DNA of 64,000 bases, taken from positions 1 through 64,000 of the forward strand of contig JADJJK010000024.1 in NCBI GenBank assembly GCA_016706545.1, written 5' to 3'. Under the pieces are notes generated by a model. The model was not told the DNA's origin and did no database searches. It worked only from the letters and a program-made list of their open reading frames with translations. Each line of letters begins with the position of its first letter. Position 1 is the first letter of the stretch. Of this stretch, positions 1 through 11,900 are shown in pieces. A program made the position numbers and the translations under genes. The DNA is from Myxococcales bacterium. Lineage in GTDB: Bacteria; Myxococcota_A; Polyangia; Haliangiales; Haliangiaceae.

Positions 1-146
1 GCGCGCATCATGGCGGTGCGTCGCATGGCCAGCTCCAGCAGGCGACGCGCGACGTCTGGGGTCAGCTCGCGCTCGAAGGCTTCGAGCATCTCTGGCTGGA
101 TTCGATGGCCGCGCGCGGGGCCGTGCTCAGGCCGGTGCGTTGACAT
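1..146 (-). CDS. Unknown protein, N-terminal part only (cut by window edge)
   Basis: The complement of 144-146 is an ATG that opens a frame running off the left edge of the window without a stop. The visible 48 residues are polar and look helical (ERELTPDVARRLLELAMRR). An AAGGA-like sequence lies just upstream of the ATG. The gene is divergent from ffh and shares the AT-rich spacer with it. I do not recognise the family. The coding call rests on the open frame, the start context and the codon pattern. Confidence 0.5.
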   Translation of the reverse strand, partial: MSTHRPEHGPARGHRIQPEMLEAFERELTPDVARRLLELAMRRTAMMR

Positions 147-451
147 GTCCTTCACGTCCTTCTCTTTCGTCTTCTTGCCATTTGGCGAGGTGGTGAAAAC
201 GCGGGCACGATAGCCGATCCGTATGACACTGACCACACGTTCAGATGTAGGCAAATTTAACTTTTATTATCAATATATTACATGCTCACCCCCTGCTGTT
301 CCGAGCGGCAGTGACGAGCGCCCCGGCGACCGTGGGCGATCTCGCGCTTTCCTGCGGTCGGCGCGAAGCGCCGTAGCGAAGCAAGCGCCGCGAGCTGCGG
401 GCCGCGTGCAGGCCCGTGGTATATGCACGCTTCCATCGGAGGAGTGCCCAC
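147..451. promoter_or_regulatory. Divergent intergenic region with an AT-rich promoter-like island
   Basis: About 300 bases separate the left-edge gene from ffh. Positions 244-285 are strikingly AT-rich for this genome and contain TTTAAC, TTATTAT and ATATATTA elements, the likely promoter zone for one or both divergent genes. Positions 290-450 return to high GC and show no convincing gene. I checked it for an SRP 4.5S RNA because of ffh and saw no conserved apical loop. Confidence 0.4.
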
Positions 452-2086
<1,635 letters not shown>

Positions 2087-2160
2087 CACGAGGCCGCGAC
2101 CGCCGAGCGCAAGAAGAACCGCCGCTAGTGCCCCGACCGGGCGCTCGGCCCGCCCCATCC

Positions 2161-3946
2161 ATGCGCCCTGCCGGCTTTGATCTTCGAGCGGTGATCGCCC
2201 AGCCGAGCTTCACGCCCTCGGTGCGAGACGGCGCCGCGTTGCTCGACTTGCTGGTCGGCCACGACGAGGTGGTGACCCGGCACGCGACCCGGGGCCTGCT
2301 GGCGCTCGGCGGCGCCGGACGCGACTTGCTGCTGCGGCGCCTGGCACAGCTCGCGCCCGGGGCGTTGTCCGACGGCCGGACGTCTGCCGCCGGTGAGCCC
2401 GGCGGCGGCCACGCCAGCGCGCGCAGCGACGAGCAAGTCGACGAGCAAGCCGACGAGCAAGTCGACGAGCAAGTCGACGAGCACGCCGAGCGCGTCGCCC
2501 AGCACGACGAGCACGCCGACGACCACGCCGCGACCCGGCTGATCGCGGCGCTCGGCGCCATGGCCAGGCACGGCGACCCGGCGGCGATCGGCGCGCTGGT
2601 GCCGCTCTTGGCGGCCCCCCAGGAGCGGAGACGCCGCGCCGCGCTGCAGGCGCTGGGCAAGCTGGGCGGCGATGCCGCGCGCGGCGCGCTGGCGCAAGAG
2701 GCGGTGGCGGACGTACGGACCGCGGTGCTGGCGCGCTGGGACGCCGGCGAGCATTCGCCGGCGGAGCGTCGCGCGCTGACCGAGGCGCTGGGCAAGCTGG
2801 GGCTCGCCGAGGGCGAGCGCCGGCTCGCGGAGCTCGACGCCGGGGAAGACCGCGAGCTCGCCCGCCGCCGCGACCGCGCCGTCATCATGAGCCGCCGAGA
2901 TCAGCGCCGCGCCGAGCCCTCGAGCGTCCGCGACGACGTGGCGGTGCCGGACCTGGAGCTGGTGTGGAGCTGCCGCGGGGGCTTTGGCCACCTGCTGGCG
3001 CAGGAGCTCACGCAGGCAGGCCACCGCGTGCTGCGCCAGCGCCAGGACGCGGTGACCACGCGCTTCTCCGGCCCGCTGTCGGCGGTGTTCGCGGCGCGAT
3101 TGTGGATGCAGGTGGGGCTGCGCCTGCCGCTGCCCGAAGGTCCCCTGGCCGAGTCCTTCGCGACCGCGCTGACCGAGCCGCTGGTGCGCGCGCTGCTCTC
3201 CGAGCTGACCTGCGGCGTGGTGCGCTGGCGGCTCGAGCTCGCCGGTGGACCACGACGAGGCGCGGTCTGGGAGATCGTGCAGGCGCTCGCCAGGCGCGCG
3301 CCGGAGCTGGTCAACGAGCCGGCCGATACTACGTGGACCTTCTTTGTCGACGAGACGGCGCGGACCATCGAGCTGCGACCGCGCCGCCTGGCCGATCCGC
3401 GCTTCGCCTGGCGGGTGGCCGAGCTGCCGGCCGCCTCCCACCCCACCGTCGCGGCGGCGGTGGCTTTCCTGGCCGCGCCGCGCGGCGGCGAGCGGGTGTG
3501 GGACCCGTTCGTCGGCTCCGGCTCGGAGCTCATCGAGTGCGCGCTCCTCGCGGCGCGACACGGCGGTCCCCCGCTGCAGCTCATGGGCACCGATCTCGAC
3601 GACGCCGCGCTCGCCGCCGCCGCGCAGAACGCGACCGCTGCGGGGGTGGCCCCCACGCTGCGCAAGGAAGACGCTCGCTTGGCCCGCCCTGGGCAGGTGG
3701 ACCTCATCGCCAGCAACCCTCCGCTGGGCGGTCGCCTGCGCGGCGACGCAGGCGCGCTCCTGTGTGAGGCGGCGCGCCGCTTCGCCTCCGCGCTGCGGCC
3801 AGGCGGGAGGCTGGTCTGGATCACGCCCGCCCCGCGCCGCACCACCGAGGCGATGGAGCGCGCAGGGCTCGCCCCTCGACCGCGCCTTCGACGTGGACCT
3901 GGGCGGCCTCAAGGCGCGCCTCGAGCGCTGGCACAAGCCGCGCTGA
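2161..3946 (+). CDS. HEAT-repeat / THUMP-type RNA methyltransferase (RlmL-like), frame break near the 3' end
   Basis: Predicted SAM-dependent methyltransferase of the THUMP/UPF0020 group, acting on rRNA or tRNA. Residues 1-240 resemble HEAT/PBS-lyase repeats (RRRRAALQALGKLGGDAARG) with an acidic low-complexity insert made from a 12-bp repeat. The THUMP-like part follows (WSCRGGFGHLLAQEL), then the methyltransferase: DPFVGSGSELIE for SAM binding and SNPPLGGRL as the NPPY-type motif. The uninterrupted frame runs to 3966 with a nonsense C-terminus. Shifting one frame at the CCCC run 3872-3875 restores a family-like end, DRAFDVDLGGLKARLERW, stopping at 3946. I infer one extra C. The start is ATG 2161; GTG 2128 is an alternative. 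Confidence 0.75.
2428..2490. repeat. 12-bp tandem repeat inside the methyltransferase gene
   Basis: About five imperfect copies of GACGAGCAAGTC encode a DEQV/DEQA repeat in the linker of the HEAT region. The period is a multiple of three, so copy number can change without a frameshift. It is probably an expandable acidic linker. Confidence 0.7.
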
Positions 3947-3956
3947 CCCAGCTCGC

Positions 3957-4412
3957 TCAGGGGTGAAGCACGATGGACTGCGCCATCGGACCGTCCAGCG
4001 CGCCGGTCAACTTGACGCCATTGGCCGTCAGATCAAAGGCGAAGATCGCCAGATACTCATCGGTGGCCAACGTCCCGGGTGCGTCGCCCGGCATGTGCTC
4101 GGTCGCCCAGGCAAACACGTCCGCCGCGGTACGGAACGTCACGTCGCGCTTGGCGCCCGGCCGCGGTTGCAGCGGAAAGGCGTCCTTTCCGACGACCGGA
4201 GGCGCCTTGCTGGAGCCCTGGCCGCCGTCGCCGTGACACTTGGCGCAGTGCTCGCCATAGAGGAGCTTGCCGCGTTCGACCTGCGCGGTGAGCGCGGATG
4301 AACCAGCAGCCGAGGACTGGACCGTGCTGGGGTGACAGGCGCCCAGGCCGAAGACCAGGCCAAGGACACCAATAGGGAGAATAGACAGCGGGGATATCGT
4401 GCGCATGCCCAT
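3957..4412 (-). CDS. Cytochrome c lipoprotein
   Basis: Small class I c-type cytochrome anchored to a membrane by a lipid. A hydrophobic signal ends in the lipobox LGAC (Cys26). The haem site is CAKCH at residues 56-60, and a downstream HMPGD (Met107) is the likely sixth haem ligand. The length of 151 residues suits a single-haem domain. Its ATG overlaps the TGA of the upstream sigma factor gene by one base, so the two are very likely co-translated. The electron donor and acceptor cannot be read from the sequence. Confidence 0.85.
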   Translation of the reverse strand: MGMRTISPLSILPIGVLGLVFGLGACHPSTVQSSAAGSSALTAQVERGKLLYGEHCAKCHGDGGQGSSKAPPVVGKDAFPLQPRPGAKRDVTFRTAADVFAWATEHMPGDAPGTLATDEYLAIFAFDLTANGVKLTGALDGPMAQSIVLHP

Positions 4413-5092
4413 CAGAGCCGAGCAACCGCCAGCACGTTACACATCACCGCCGCCGTGACCCGATCACAGCGCGCCCCATCGAAACCATAGAGCGTGCGCA
4501 CGTGCTCGCCCACCACCTCGTCGAGCTGGGCGGCCACCGCGGCGCGAGCGCGATGCAGTCGCACGCGCACGGCCTCCTCTGACAGGCCCAGGAAGGCCGC
4601 GGTCTCGGCGGTGTCGAACTCCAGCACGTCTCGAAGGATCATCACCTCGCGGTTGCCCTGCGGGATGCGCTCGAGACATTGCTCCATGAGCTTGCCGATC
4701 TGCGAGCGCTCGGCGGTGGTCATCGTGGGCTGCGGCGCCGTCCGCTCGGTCAGGTCCTGCGCCGGGTCCTCGCCCTGCGCGCCGGGGTGGACGAGCCCAA
4801 GCAGCGGGCGGCGACGGGAGATGGAGAGCCCCTCGTTCACCGCGATCCGGGTTGCCCAGGTCGAGAAGGCTGCCTCGCTTCGAAACTTGTCGAGGTGCCG
4901 GTAGATCTCCATCCACGCTTGCTGCAGCGCATCCTCGGCGTCCATGTCCGTTCTGGTCACCGCGCGCGCGGCGCGAAACAAGCGCTGGTTGTACCGGCGC
5001 ACCAGCACCGCGAACTCGCTGACCTGGCCAGCTAGCACCTGGGCGATGATGGACTGATCTGTGGCTGCGATGGGGAGCGGGACGGTGGACAA
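4412..5092 (-). CDS. ECF-type RNA polymerase sigma factor
   Basis: Extracytoplasmic-function sigma factor of 226 residues. Region 2 is clear (DAEDALQQAWMEIYRHLDKF) and region 4 carries the DNA-binding helix (TAETAAFLGLSEEAVRVRLH). The C-terminal extension contains the motif FDGARCDRVTAAV, which recurs in one RpoE-like ECF group. No anti-sigma gene is adjacent; the gene overlaps the start of a cytochrome c lipoprotein gene instead. The 140-base spacer upstream contains GCGAC-type short repeats, and I see no strong promoter there. Confidence 0.88.
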   Translation of the reverse strand: MSTVPLPIAATDQSIIAQVLAGQVSEFAVLVRRYNQRLFRAARAVTRTDMDAEDALQQAWMEIYRHLDKFRSEAAFSTWATRIAVNEGLSISRRRPLLGLVHPGAQGEDPAQDLTERTAPQPTMTTAERSQIGKLMEQCLERIPQGNREVMILRDVLEFDTAETAAFLGLSEEAVRVRLHRARAAVAAQLDEVVGEHVRTLYGFDGARCDRVTAAVMCNVLAVARL

Positions 5093-5235
5093 GGCTAGGT
5101 ACTAGAGCGAGCGAACCCTCGGAGCGTTACAGACAAAAAGCAACCACCGCGGGGCGACGCGACACGACGCGACGCGAGGCAACGAGGCAACGCGACGCCC
5201 TGGCCGGCGTTAGCCCGCCGCTGCCCCAAGCGCCG

Positions 5236-6330
5236 TCAGTTCTCGTCGGCCTTGGACACCGAGCGGCGACGGCGACGGGCGCCGAGCATGGTCGGCTGGA
5301 CCGAGGCGTTGATGGTCGGGGCGCCGGCCATCAGGTAGCCGGCCTCGGTGTCGAGGTCCTCGCCCCGCAGGTTGTTCTTGCCGGCGGCGGCCACCTCGTG
5401 GGCCGCGCGCACCACCGCGGCGGACAGCTCGCGCACGTTGCCCGGCCAGGGCCGGAGCAGGCTGACCTCGATCAGCGACGAGTGAATGGACAGCGCCGGC
5501 GCGGCGCTCTTGACCGCCTCCGCGACCAGATACGACAGCTCCTCGGGGCGCGAGCGCAAGGGCGGCACCTCGACGACGCGCGCCGACAGCCGCGCGGCCA
5601 GCGCCGCCGGCATGCCCAGCGCCTCCAGGCGCTGCGTGGCCGTGGTCACCACGCGCAACGCCTCGCGCTGATCGAGCAGCCGGCCGAGCGCTTCGTGGTG
5701 CGCGGCCGTGAGCTTGCCGGGCGCCTCGAGGATCAAGGTCATCGCGTCGCCGACCACGCGCTCGAGCGCCACCGCGTGGACCGTGGGATCGAACCGCGCC
5801 TCGCGCACCTTGCGCTGTTGCGCGTAGTGCTCGCCCAGCCGGCTCTTGCCCACCCCGTCCTCGCCGGTGATGAGCAGGTGAGTCGAAGCCGCCGCCGCGG
5901 ACTCCACCGCCTGCCAGACCTGCGACGTCGACGGACCGACCACGGTGTCCCCTCGCATCACGACGCTGGCTTCGCGGAAGCGCCGCAGGTCATCGAGGAC
6001 GATGGCCACCGTCCGCCCGGCGCGGACCACCGCTGGCGCGGTGACCGAGATGTCGCGCTCGACGAGGAGCTGGCCGCTGACGAAGGTGCCGTTGCGGCTC
6101 GCCAGATCGGTGACGCCGAAGCGGATCACGCCCGGATCCGTCCCGGCGCTGTCTCGAATGGCCACCCGCGCGTGCTGCCGAGAGATGCGATCGTCGGAGG
6201 TCGTGCCCAGGAGCTCACGCCCCAGCACCAGCCCCTGGGCGCCGATGGGGAACGCCTGCAGGGTCGGGGCAGCTCCGCTCCATACGACGAGGAGACCCGG
6301 GTGCCTCTCTCCTGTCGGCCCATCAGACAT
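5236..6330 (-). CDS. FHA domain protein with a degenerate sigma-54-activator-type AAA+ domain
   Basis: 364 residues starting at ATG 6330, where homology begins. The FHA domain lies at about 35-105 (GRELLGTTSDDRISRQHARV, then LASRNGTFVSG) and should bind phosphothreonine peptides. The second half resembles the AAA+ domain of bacterial enhancer-binding proteins: Walker A GEDGVGKS at 156-163 and the hallmark WPGNVREL at 295-302. The GAFTGA loop that touches sigma-54 is absent, the Walker B region reads AMTLILEA without the DE pair, and there is no HTH, only a basic tail ending GARRRRRSVSKADEN. It is therefore unlikely to activate sigma-54 and may be a phospho-dependent adaptor. It is divergent from the pseudokinase gene. 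Confidence 0.8.
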   Translation of the reverse strand: MSDGPTGERHPGLLVVWSGAAPTLQAFPIGAQGLVLGRELLGTTSDDRISRQHARVAIRDSAGTDPGVIRFGVTDLASRNGTFVSGQLLVERDISVTAPAVVRAGRTVAIVLDDLRRFREASVVMRGDTVVGPSTSQVWQAVESAAAASTHLLITGEDGVGKSRLGEHYAQQRKVREARFDPTVHAVALERVVGDAMTLILEAPGKLTAAHHEALGRLLDQREALRVVTTATQRLEALGMPAALAARLSARVVEVPPLRSRPEELSYLVAEAVKSAAPALSIHSSLIEVSLLRPWPGNVRELSAAVVRAAHEVAAAGKNNLRGEDLDTEAGYLMAGAPTINASVQPTMLGARRRRRSVSKADEN

Positions 6331-6488
6331 GGTGCGCAGTATATGCCTTTTTCCACCGTGGAACGGGCCAGCGATGAAAGGTCTTTGATCTCGTACTCTT
6401 GAGTATCCTGGCCGGGACCGCTGGGCTGCCCCGTCGAGAGGATGTGTGGATATATCTGCCCTGCCGCCAATGGTAGGTTTCAGAAAAC

Positions 6489-6506
6489 ACATGTACTGTG
6501 AAATAC

Positions 6507-6510
<4 letters not shown>
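6489..6510. promoter_or_regulatory. Inverted repeat overlapping the pseudokinase start
   Basis: ACATGTA (6489-6495) and TACATGT (6504-6510) form a perfect 7-bp dyad with 15-base centre spacing, covering the ATG at 6507. It sits in the spacer between the divergent FHA and pseudokinase genes. It could be an operator or an mRNA hairpin hiding the start. Confidence 0.35.
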
Positions 6511-7541
<1,031 letters not shown>

Positions 7542-7599
7542 AACACCGAACGGTTTGAATGCCGTCGCGAGACGAGACGGTCCGCGACCGCGGCAGGCG

Positions 7600-7884
7600 C
7601 TAGACGCCCTTGCACTTGTCCAGGTTGGTCAGCGTGCATTTCCCAGCCTCGGGGTTGGGCTTGCTGCTCGAAAAATAGCTATCGGACGGGATGGGCGGGT
7701 TGGCCACGTTGCATGCGTCCGTGACCGCCTTGACGCATGTGGAGTAGTTCGAGGTCTTGCTGTCGTACGTGGCCTTCGCCGATCCGCCTGGGAAGGTGGC
7801 TTCGGCCGACCCGGATTGCTGGCTCCCCTCACCGCCAGCAACTGTCGAGAGATCTTCGAGAGAGATAGACTGCAAGCTGTCCAT
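7600..7884 (-). CDS. Small double-glycine-leader peptide (putative exported or RiPP-like precursor)
   Basis: 94 residues starting at ATG 7884 with a strong AAGGAG site 6 bases upstream. The N-terminus ISLEDLSTVAGGEG matches the bacteriocin double-glycine leader pattern (LxxxELxxVxGG), with GG at 17-18 where a peptidase-containing ABC transporter would cut. The remaining ~76 residues are rich in Ser/Gly/Thr/Lys and hold four Cys (50, 58, 83, 91), suggesting two disulfides or modification sites. No exporter or modifying enzyme lies next to it, apart from the MerB-like gene 260 bases upstream on the same strand. Base composition is less GC-rich than in the flanking genes. A toxin role is not shown. 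Confidence 0.7.
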   Translation of the reverse strand: MDSLQSISLEDLSTVAGGEGSQQSGSAEATFPGGSAKATYDSKTSNYSTCVKAVTDACNVANPPIPSDSYFSSSKPNPEAGKCTLTNLDKCKGV

Positions 7885-8143
7885 GATTCGCTCCTTGGTG
7901 GGTGACGCTCCCCCAAGATGCAACGAGCGCACCAGCGCGCCAGCGGAGCCGTCCCAGGGGCTTGGCCACGTGCGCACCGTCTGGCGTTGCGGTTGCCAGT
8001 CGACGATCGCGCCCCACAGGCCTCAGATTGATCGGGACAAGACTGCGACGCTCGCGCACCGCAGCCCCGCCGCTGAAATCAGTGAGCACGAATCCTCACG
8101 CAGCAACCGCCGTACCCACGCGGCGCACCGCGACGCGGAGTAG
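7885..8143. other. Intergenic region upstream of the small peptide gene
   Basis: About 260 bases between the MerB-like gene and the peptide gene, both minus strand. It holds the AAGGAG ribosome site of the peptide gene and presumably its promoter. I see no repeat, RNA gene or other coding frame. Confidence 0.4.
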
Positions 8144-8836
8144 CTACCAGAGGTGGCGCGGGCGCAGGTGGAAGTGCGGCTGGTCCATCCCCACCGAGGC
8201 AAAGAGCTGCTCGAGCTCTGCGCGGTGCCGCATGTGGCCGGCCGCGGTGGCGCCGTCGCCATACCAGGCCACCGCCAGGCGGTACGCCTGCTCGATGGGC
8301 ACGGCCTCGCCGCGCGGCAAGCGCCGGCGCTCGCTCCAGCCATCGACGTCGTCGATGGAGCGAAAGAACAGCGTCATGCTGTGCGCGTACGGCAAGCTGT
8401 CCGCCCAGCGCGCGGCCGGGATCGCGAAGTGGACATAGAGCGGCATCGGCGCGCGCGGGCCGTCGGTGGCGACCTGCACCACCACGTCCTCGCCCTCCCC
8501 GCCCAGCGAGGCGTGGATCTCGCCTGGCGCGGCGGCCAGCGCGCAGATGCCCAGCGCAGACCAGGCGCAGCTCCCCCAGTACAGGGAGCCGCCGCAGCTC
8601 ACCCGAAACAAGGTCGGCGTGGCCGAGAACGGCGGGGCGGTCCACAGCTCCAGCGTCTGCGGGCGCAAGGTCACCGAGCCCAGCGCGTCCAGGCGACGAA
8701 GGGAATCGAACACCTCGTCGCGAGACAAGCACGTCCGCGTGGCGATCTCATCGGCGGTGGGCGGCGCTCCTCCAGCGGCGAGAAACCCGGCGTTGATCGC
8801 GGCGCGCACGGTGGCATCGAGCGGTGCTAAGGCCAT
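8144..8836 (-). CDS. Alkylmercury lyase (MerB)-like protein lacking catalytic residues
   Basis: 230 residues. The N-terminal helical domain (PPTADEIATRTCLSRDEVFD) resembles the winged-helix part of MerB, and LYWGSCAWSALGICAL matches the MerB active-site segment. Cys90 aligns with the first catalytic Cys of MerB, but the residue three later is Ser93, where classical MerB has Asp (Ser is known there in some MerB variants). The second catalytic Cys (CCHVHFF in MerB) is replaced by YAHSMTLFF near residue 150. Cleavage of organomercury is therefore doubtful and another role is likely. No other mer gene is nearby. The alignment was made by eye. Confidence 0.65.
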   Translation of the reverse strand: MALAPLDATVRAAINAGFLAAGGAPPTADEIATRTCLSRDEVFDSLRRLDALGSVTLRPQTLELWTAPPFSATPTLFRVSCGGSLYWGSCAWSALGICALAAAPGEIHASLGGEGEDVVVQVATDGPRAPMPLYVHFAIPAARWADSLPYAHSMTLFFRSIDDVDGWSERRRLPRGEAVPIEQAYRLAVAWYGDGATAAGHMRHRAELEQLFASVGMDQPHFHLRPRHLW

Positions 8837-8882
8837 GCCGCAGCCTACCCCAGGTGGGCGCGGCGGGCGCGGTCCGGCGCCG

Positions 8883-9949
8883 TCAATGCACGAAGTTGCC
8901 CATGCGCGACCAGCGCACCTTGCTGGTGAAATCCGAGGTCCCCGGCTCGTTGGACAGCGACAGCCAGATGAACACCGCCTTGCCCTTGAGGTTGTTCACC
9001 GGGATCGCGCCCCACTTGCGCGAGTCATTGGAGTTCCAGCGATCATCGCCCATGCCGAAGACGTGGCCAGGCGGCACCACGTAGTGGAGCTGGGGACGAC
9101 AGCTATCCGCCTTGACCTGGTCCGCGGTCGCCGTCCGCACCACCTTGCCCATCACCTCGGGCGGACGCTTTGGATCCACATCGCCCTGCCCGGTGCAGGA
9201 CGGCGGATCGAGCACGCTGTCGTGCAACCTGGGGAACTCGCCCTCGTACGAGAGCTGCTGGAACGTGTCGTAGGTGATCTCGCCCAGGACCTCGCGGTGG
9301 CGGACCACCGTAGGATACTATTGCCCGACTCATCGTTGTCATAGAACGAATCATGCAGGTTCACGATCGGCGCCGGCACAGGCTGCCCGTTGACGTGCAG
9401 GACGTTGCACCGCACCTCCACCGTGTCGCCCTCGAGCGCGACGATGCGCTTGATGAAGTCCTTGTCGTGGTTGCACGGCCACAAGAACACCGCCACCTCG
9501 CCGCGCCGGGGACCGCGGACCTGGAAGATCTTGGCGTCCGACATGGGGATCCGGACGCCATAGATGAACTTGCTGACGAAGATGTGATCGCCGATCTCGA
9601 GCGTCGGGTACATGGAGCTCGAGGGGATCTTGAACGCCTCGACGACGAAGGCGCGCAGCACCAGCGCGATCACGATCGCGATCGAGATCGACTCGGCGTA
9701 CTCGCGCAGGATGGACTTTCCAGCCGGCTCGGCCAGCTCGTCGATCAAGCCATCGAGCGCCGGCAGGAGCTGGCGCACCGCGCGGGGGTCGCCGCGGTCG
9801 AGCGCCGCGACGGTGTCCGCCGTGGTCGAGCGCAGCTCGTCCTGACGCGGCGACCGACGCTTGCGAGCGTCGAGCAACCCGCTGGCCTGCTTGACCAGCA
9901 CCTGGGCTTCCTTGCGGACCGCGCGATCCAAGCTAGCAGCCGTACGCAT
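8883..9949 (-). CDS. lepB: Signal peptidase I (frame broken near 9315)
   Basis: Cleaves signal peptides on the outer face of the inner membrane. A cytoplasmic N-terminal extension of about 80 residues precedes one transmembrane helix and the catalytic box IPSSSMYPTL with the nucleophile Ser. The general-base Lys is in DFIKRIVALEGDT, and box E reads GHVFGMGDDRWNSNDSR. The first part (frame from 9949) and the last 141 residues (frame ending at 8883) are in different frames. Adding one C to the CC pair at about 9313-9314 joins them as PTVVRHREVLGEI. lepA lies 3 bases upstream, the usual lepA-lepB order. An essential enzyme is unlikely to be truly broken, so I suspect a sequence error. Confidence 0.85.
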
Positions 9950-9952
9950 CGG

Positions 9953-11753
9953 TCAGTCCACCTTGAGCACGGTGAGGAAGGCCTCCTGCGGCAGCTCCAC
10001 GGAACCGACCGACTTCATCCTGCGCTTGCCTTCCTTCTGCTTCTCGAGCAGCTTCTTTTTTCGGGTGATGTCACCGCCGTAGCACTTGGCGGTCACGTCC
10101 TTGCGGATCGCCTTGACGGTGGTCCGCGCGATGATCCGGCTGCCGATCGCCGCCTGGATCGCCACGTCGAACATCTGCCGCGGCACCACGTCCTTCATCT
10201 TGCTGCACAGCTCGGTGCCGCGATGAAACGCGGTGTCGCGGTGGGAGACCAGCGACAGCGCATCGACCCGCTCGCCGTTGACCAGCACGTCGAGGCGAAC
10301 CAGGTCCGCCTCGCGGTACCCGGCCGGCTCGTAGTCGAGCGAGGCGTAGCCGCGCGACATGGTCTTGAGCCGGTCGTAGAAGCCAAACACGACCTCGGCC
10401 AGCGGCATCTCGTAGACCACGCGCACGCGACCGCCTGGATCATAGTGGAGGCCTTGCTGGACGCCCCGCCGCTCCTGGCAGAGCTGCATGACCGGGCCCA
10501 CGTACTCCTGCGGGACGTGGACGGTGGCGGCGATGATCGGCTCCTCGATCTTGTCGAAGCGCCCGTTGTCGGGGACCTTGGCCGGGTTGTCGACCTCGAG
10601 CACCTCGTCCCCGGGCAGGTGGATGCGGAAGCGCACGCTCGGCGCGGTGGTGATGAGGTTCAGGCCGAACTCGCGCTCCAGCCGCTCCTGGATGATCTCC
10701 ATGTGGAGCAGGCCCAGAAACCCGGTGCGAAAGCCAAAGCCCAGCGCCGCCGAAGACTCCGGCTCGTAGGTCACCGAGGCGTCGTTTAGCACCAGCTTGC
10801 CGAGCGTCCTTGAGGTCCTGGTAGTCCGCGGCGTCCACCGGGAAGAGGCCGGCGAACACCATGGGCTTGACCGCCTTGAACCCCGGCAGGGCGGCTGCGC
10901 ACGGGCGCGCTGCGTCGGTGACGGTGTCGCCGACCCGCGCGTGCGCGATGTCCTTGATCGACGCCGCCAAGATCCCCACCTGCCCGGCCTCCAGGTCGTC
11001 CACCTCGACGAGCTGCGGCCGCCGCACCGCGACCAGCGTACACTCGTACTCCATCTCGGTGGCCCAGAAGCGGATCTTGGTGCCCTTGCGGATCGAGCCT
11101 TCCATCACCCGCACCAGCACCACCACGCCGCGGAACTGGTCGTACCAGCTATCGAAGATCAGCGCCGACAGCGGCGCGGTGCGGTCCCCCTTGGGCGGCG
11201 GGATGCGCTTGACCAGCGCCTCCACCATCTCGGGGATTCCCTGGCCCGTCTTGGCCGACACCAAGAGCGCCTCGCTGGCGTCGAGCCCGATCGTGTTCTC
11301 GATCTGCTCCTTGACCCAGTCGGGCCGGGCGACCGGCAGATCGATCTTGTTGAGCACCGGGACGATATCGAGGTTGTTGTCGAGCGCGACGTAGACGTTG
11401 GCCAGGGTCTGGGCCTCCACGCCTTGCGCCGCGTCCACCACCAGGAGGGCGCCCTCGCAGGCGGCCAGCGAGCGCGAGACCTCGTAGTGAAAGTCGACGT
11501 GGCCGGGCGTGTCGATGAGGTTTAGCTGATAGGTCAGCCCGTCGGCCGCCTTGTAGTGGAGCTGCACCGACTGCGCCTTGATGGTGATCCCTCGTTCCTT
11601 CTCGAGGTCCATGTTGTCGAGGAACTGGTCCTGTCGTTCGCGATCCGTGAGCGCACCGCAGTGCTCCAGGATCCGATCAGCCAAGGTGGTCTTTCCATGA
11701 TCGATGTGAGCGATGATGGAAAAATTGCGAATCCGCTCTGCCGGGTACGCCAT
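9953..11753 (-). CDS. lepA: Elongation factor 4 (LepA back-translocase), frame broken near 10800
   Basis: Ribosomal GTPase related to EF-G. The start MAYPAERIRNFSIIAHIDHG at 11753 is the family's N-terminus, with the P-loop AHIDHGKT, DTPGHVDF and NKIDLP. The C-terminal half carries YEPESSAALGFGFRTGFLGL and a basic tail. The two halves are in different frames. Around 10800 the reading goes from DLKDAR to a second frame reading LNDASVTYEPESS; restoring one lost GC pair (GACGCTCGG to GACGCGCTCGG) gives the family sequence DALGKLVLNDAS. It forms an operon with lepB. A residual sequence error is the likeliest explanation. Confidence 0.9.
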
Positions 11754-11900
11754 GAAACGCCTCGGTGTACCATTGTGGGCCCGGCCTGTCATGACGGTCT
11801 GGCACCAGGGTCGCCCTATCGGCATCTTCCTGGCGGCGGAGGTGGCGGCGGCGAGCGCGGGCCTTGGGCGCGCGTGGACGTGGCCTGGGCGTCAAATGCT

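Noticed and set aside
290..450. Possible 4.5S (SRP) RNA gene next to ffh
   Set aside because: The expected conserved apical loop and purine-rich internal loop are not visible, and the region has no clear long hairpin.
5093..5235. GCGAC short repeats as an attachment site or origin
   Set aside because: Only a short run of 5-base words without a palindrome or DnaA boxes; no mobile genes nearby.
8690..8720. tRNA-like GGAATCGAACACC string
   Set aside because: It lies inside the MerB-like gene in a good coding frame, and no cloverleaf can be drawn around it.
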